Assembly: GCF_026898135.2 (NCBI RefSeq)
Contig: NZ_CP114035.2
Coordinates: 2,769,501 to 2,833,500, forward strand
Reading direction: 5' to 3'
DNA from: Pseudomonas fortuita
Lineage (GTDB): Bacteria > Pseudomonadota > Gammaproteobacteria > Pseudomonadales > Pseudomonadaceae
Length of the DNA: 64,000 nt
Shown: positions 63,780 through 64,000 of the stretch, one piece after another
Position numbering within the stretch: position 1 is the first letter of the stretch
Layout: the number at the start of each line of letters is the position of its first letter
Position numbers and translations under genes: made by a program
The notes under the pieces: model-generated
What the model was told of the DNA's origin: nothing
The model's database searches: none
What the model saw: only the letters and a program-made list of their open reading frames with translations

Positions 63780-64000
63780 CTACCTGGCTTGGCCTGAAGC
63801 GCGTTCGCGCAAAGCCTTGCCGACCTCGGCCTCGATCTTGTAGGCCGGCGCTTCGAGGTCGTCATAGTTGCGCGTATAGCGCCGGGCAAATTCCTCCACC
63901 CCCAGCGCCTGATACTGCTGCACATGCTTGAGCTCGTGAGCCCACAGGGCCACGTTGTCCTCGGCGTCGCCGGCCCGGCGGAAGATGATCGTGTCGATCA
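63780..64000 (-). CDS. DUF4157-type zincin-like protein (5' part outside window)
   Basis: About 73 C-terminal codons are visible on the minus strand. They include a zinc-site-like ALWAHELKHVQQY, then FARRYTRNYDDLEAPAYKIEAE, and end ASGQAR. HELKH fits HExxH except that the second position of the core is retained as E and the last His is present. The acidic residues after it fit DUF4157/eCIS-core-type proteins. The N-terminus lies beyond 64000, so secretion signals cannot be judged. Confidence 0.7.
   Translation of the reverse strand, partial: IDTIIFRRAGDAEDNVALWAHELKHVQQYQALGVEEFARRYTRNYDDLEAPAYKIEAEVGKALRERASGQAR

Noticed and set aside
1..64000. CRISPR array or classical defence island
   Set aside because: No regularly spaced short repeats and no cas or known defence genes were seen.

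Overview
The window is chromosomal DNA of a Pseudomonas, almost certainly of the P. putida group. The evidence is a 403-residue creatinase that closely matches the characterised P. putida enzyme, a six-gene fap functional-amyloid operon, an eight-gene ureDABCEJFG urease operon, an McpP-like chemoreceptor, P. putida-style REP palindromes, and a gene order after about 13.2 kb that looks like conserved P. putida backbone. All assignments come from reading the sequence; no database search was run.

Left part (1-6 kb): the end of a PotBCA-type ABC importer (two permeases and an ATPase; the first permease is cut by the window edge), a truncated GlxA-like regulator, creatinase with its own terminator, and a CynX-type MFS carrier. 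From 6 to 13.1 kb lies a scarred region: a TetR remnant, a secreted M20 amidohydrolase, a GntR/FCD regulator that has lost its DNA-binding domain, an ornithine-cyclodeaminase-like gene cut by a 5'-deleted IS1182 transposase, and two P4-type tyrosine integrases with a tRNA 3'-end-like sequence between them but almost no cargo.

13.2-18.6 kb: a LysR regulator divergent from a zinc-type alcohol dehydrogenase, then an unrecognised 461-residue protein translationally coupled to a MocR-like regulator that lacks the PLP-binding lysine. 18.6-27.3 kb: a sugar-acid locus (fuconate-type dehydratase, MFS carrier, two LysR regulators, galactarate dehydratase, FAH-family enzyme). Two of its genes, an Ldh-family dehydrogenase and a second MFS carrier, are reduced to deletion remnants. 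27.4-32.4 kb: FAN1 nuclease, coupled to an XPD/DinG-type helicase that carries an N-terminal PD-(D/E)XK nuclease domain, then a free-standing tyrosine recombinase.

32.4-38.4 kb: REP elements, a good sigma-54 promoter candidate, and the urease operon. 38.5-41.5 kb: a DUF899 protein and an LTA-synthase-like sulfatase. 41.6-47.1 kb: fapABCDEF on the minus strand, with a sigma-54-like promoter and a strong hairpin between fapC and fapD. 47.3-53.9 kb: a nicotinamide riboside uptake and phosphorylation pair, a chemoreceptor, undecaprenyl-diphosphatase, and a LysR/azoreductase pair. 53.9-60 kb: an XRE-cupin regulator, a flavin oxidoreductase, an orphan polyamine-type binding protein, a class II aldolase and an EamA exporter. 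60-64 kb: small hypothetical genes, a class C beta-lactamase, a YfeH-type symporter, and the end of a zincin-like DUF4157 protein. No rRNA, complete tRNA or CRISPR array was seen.
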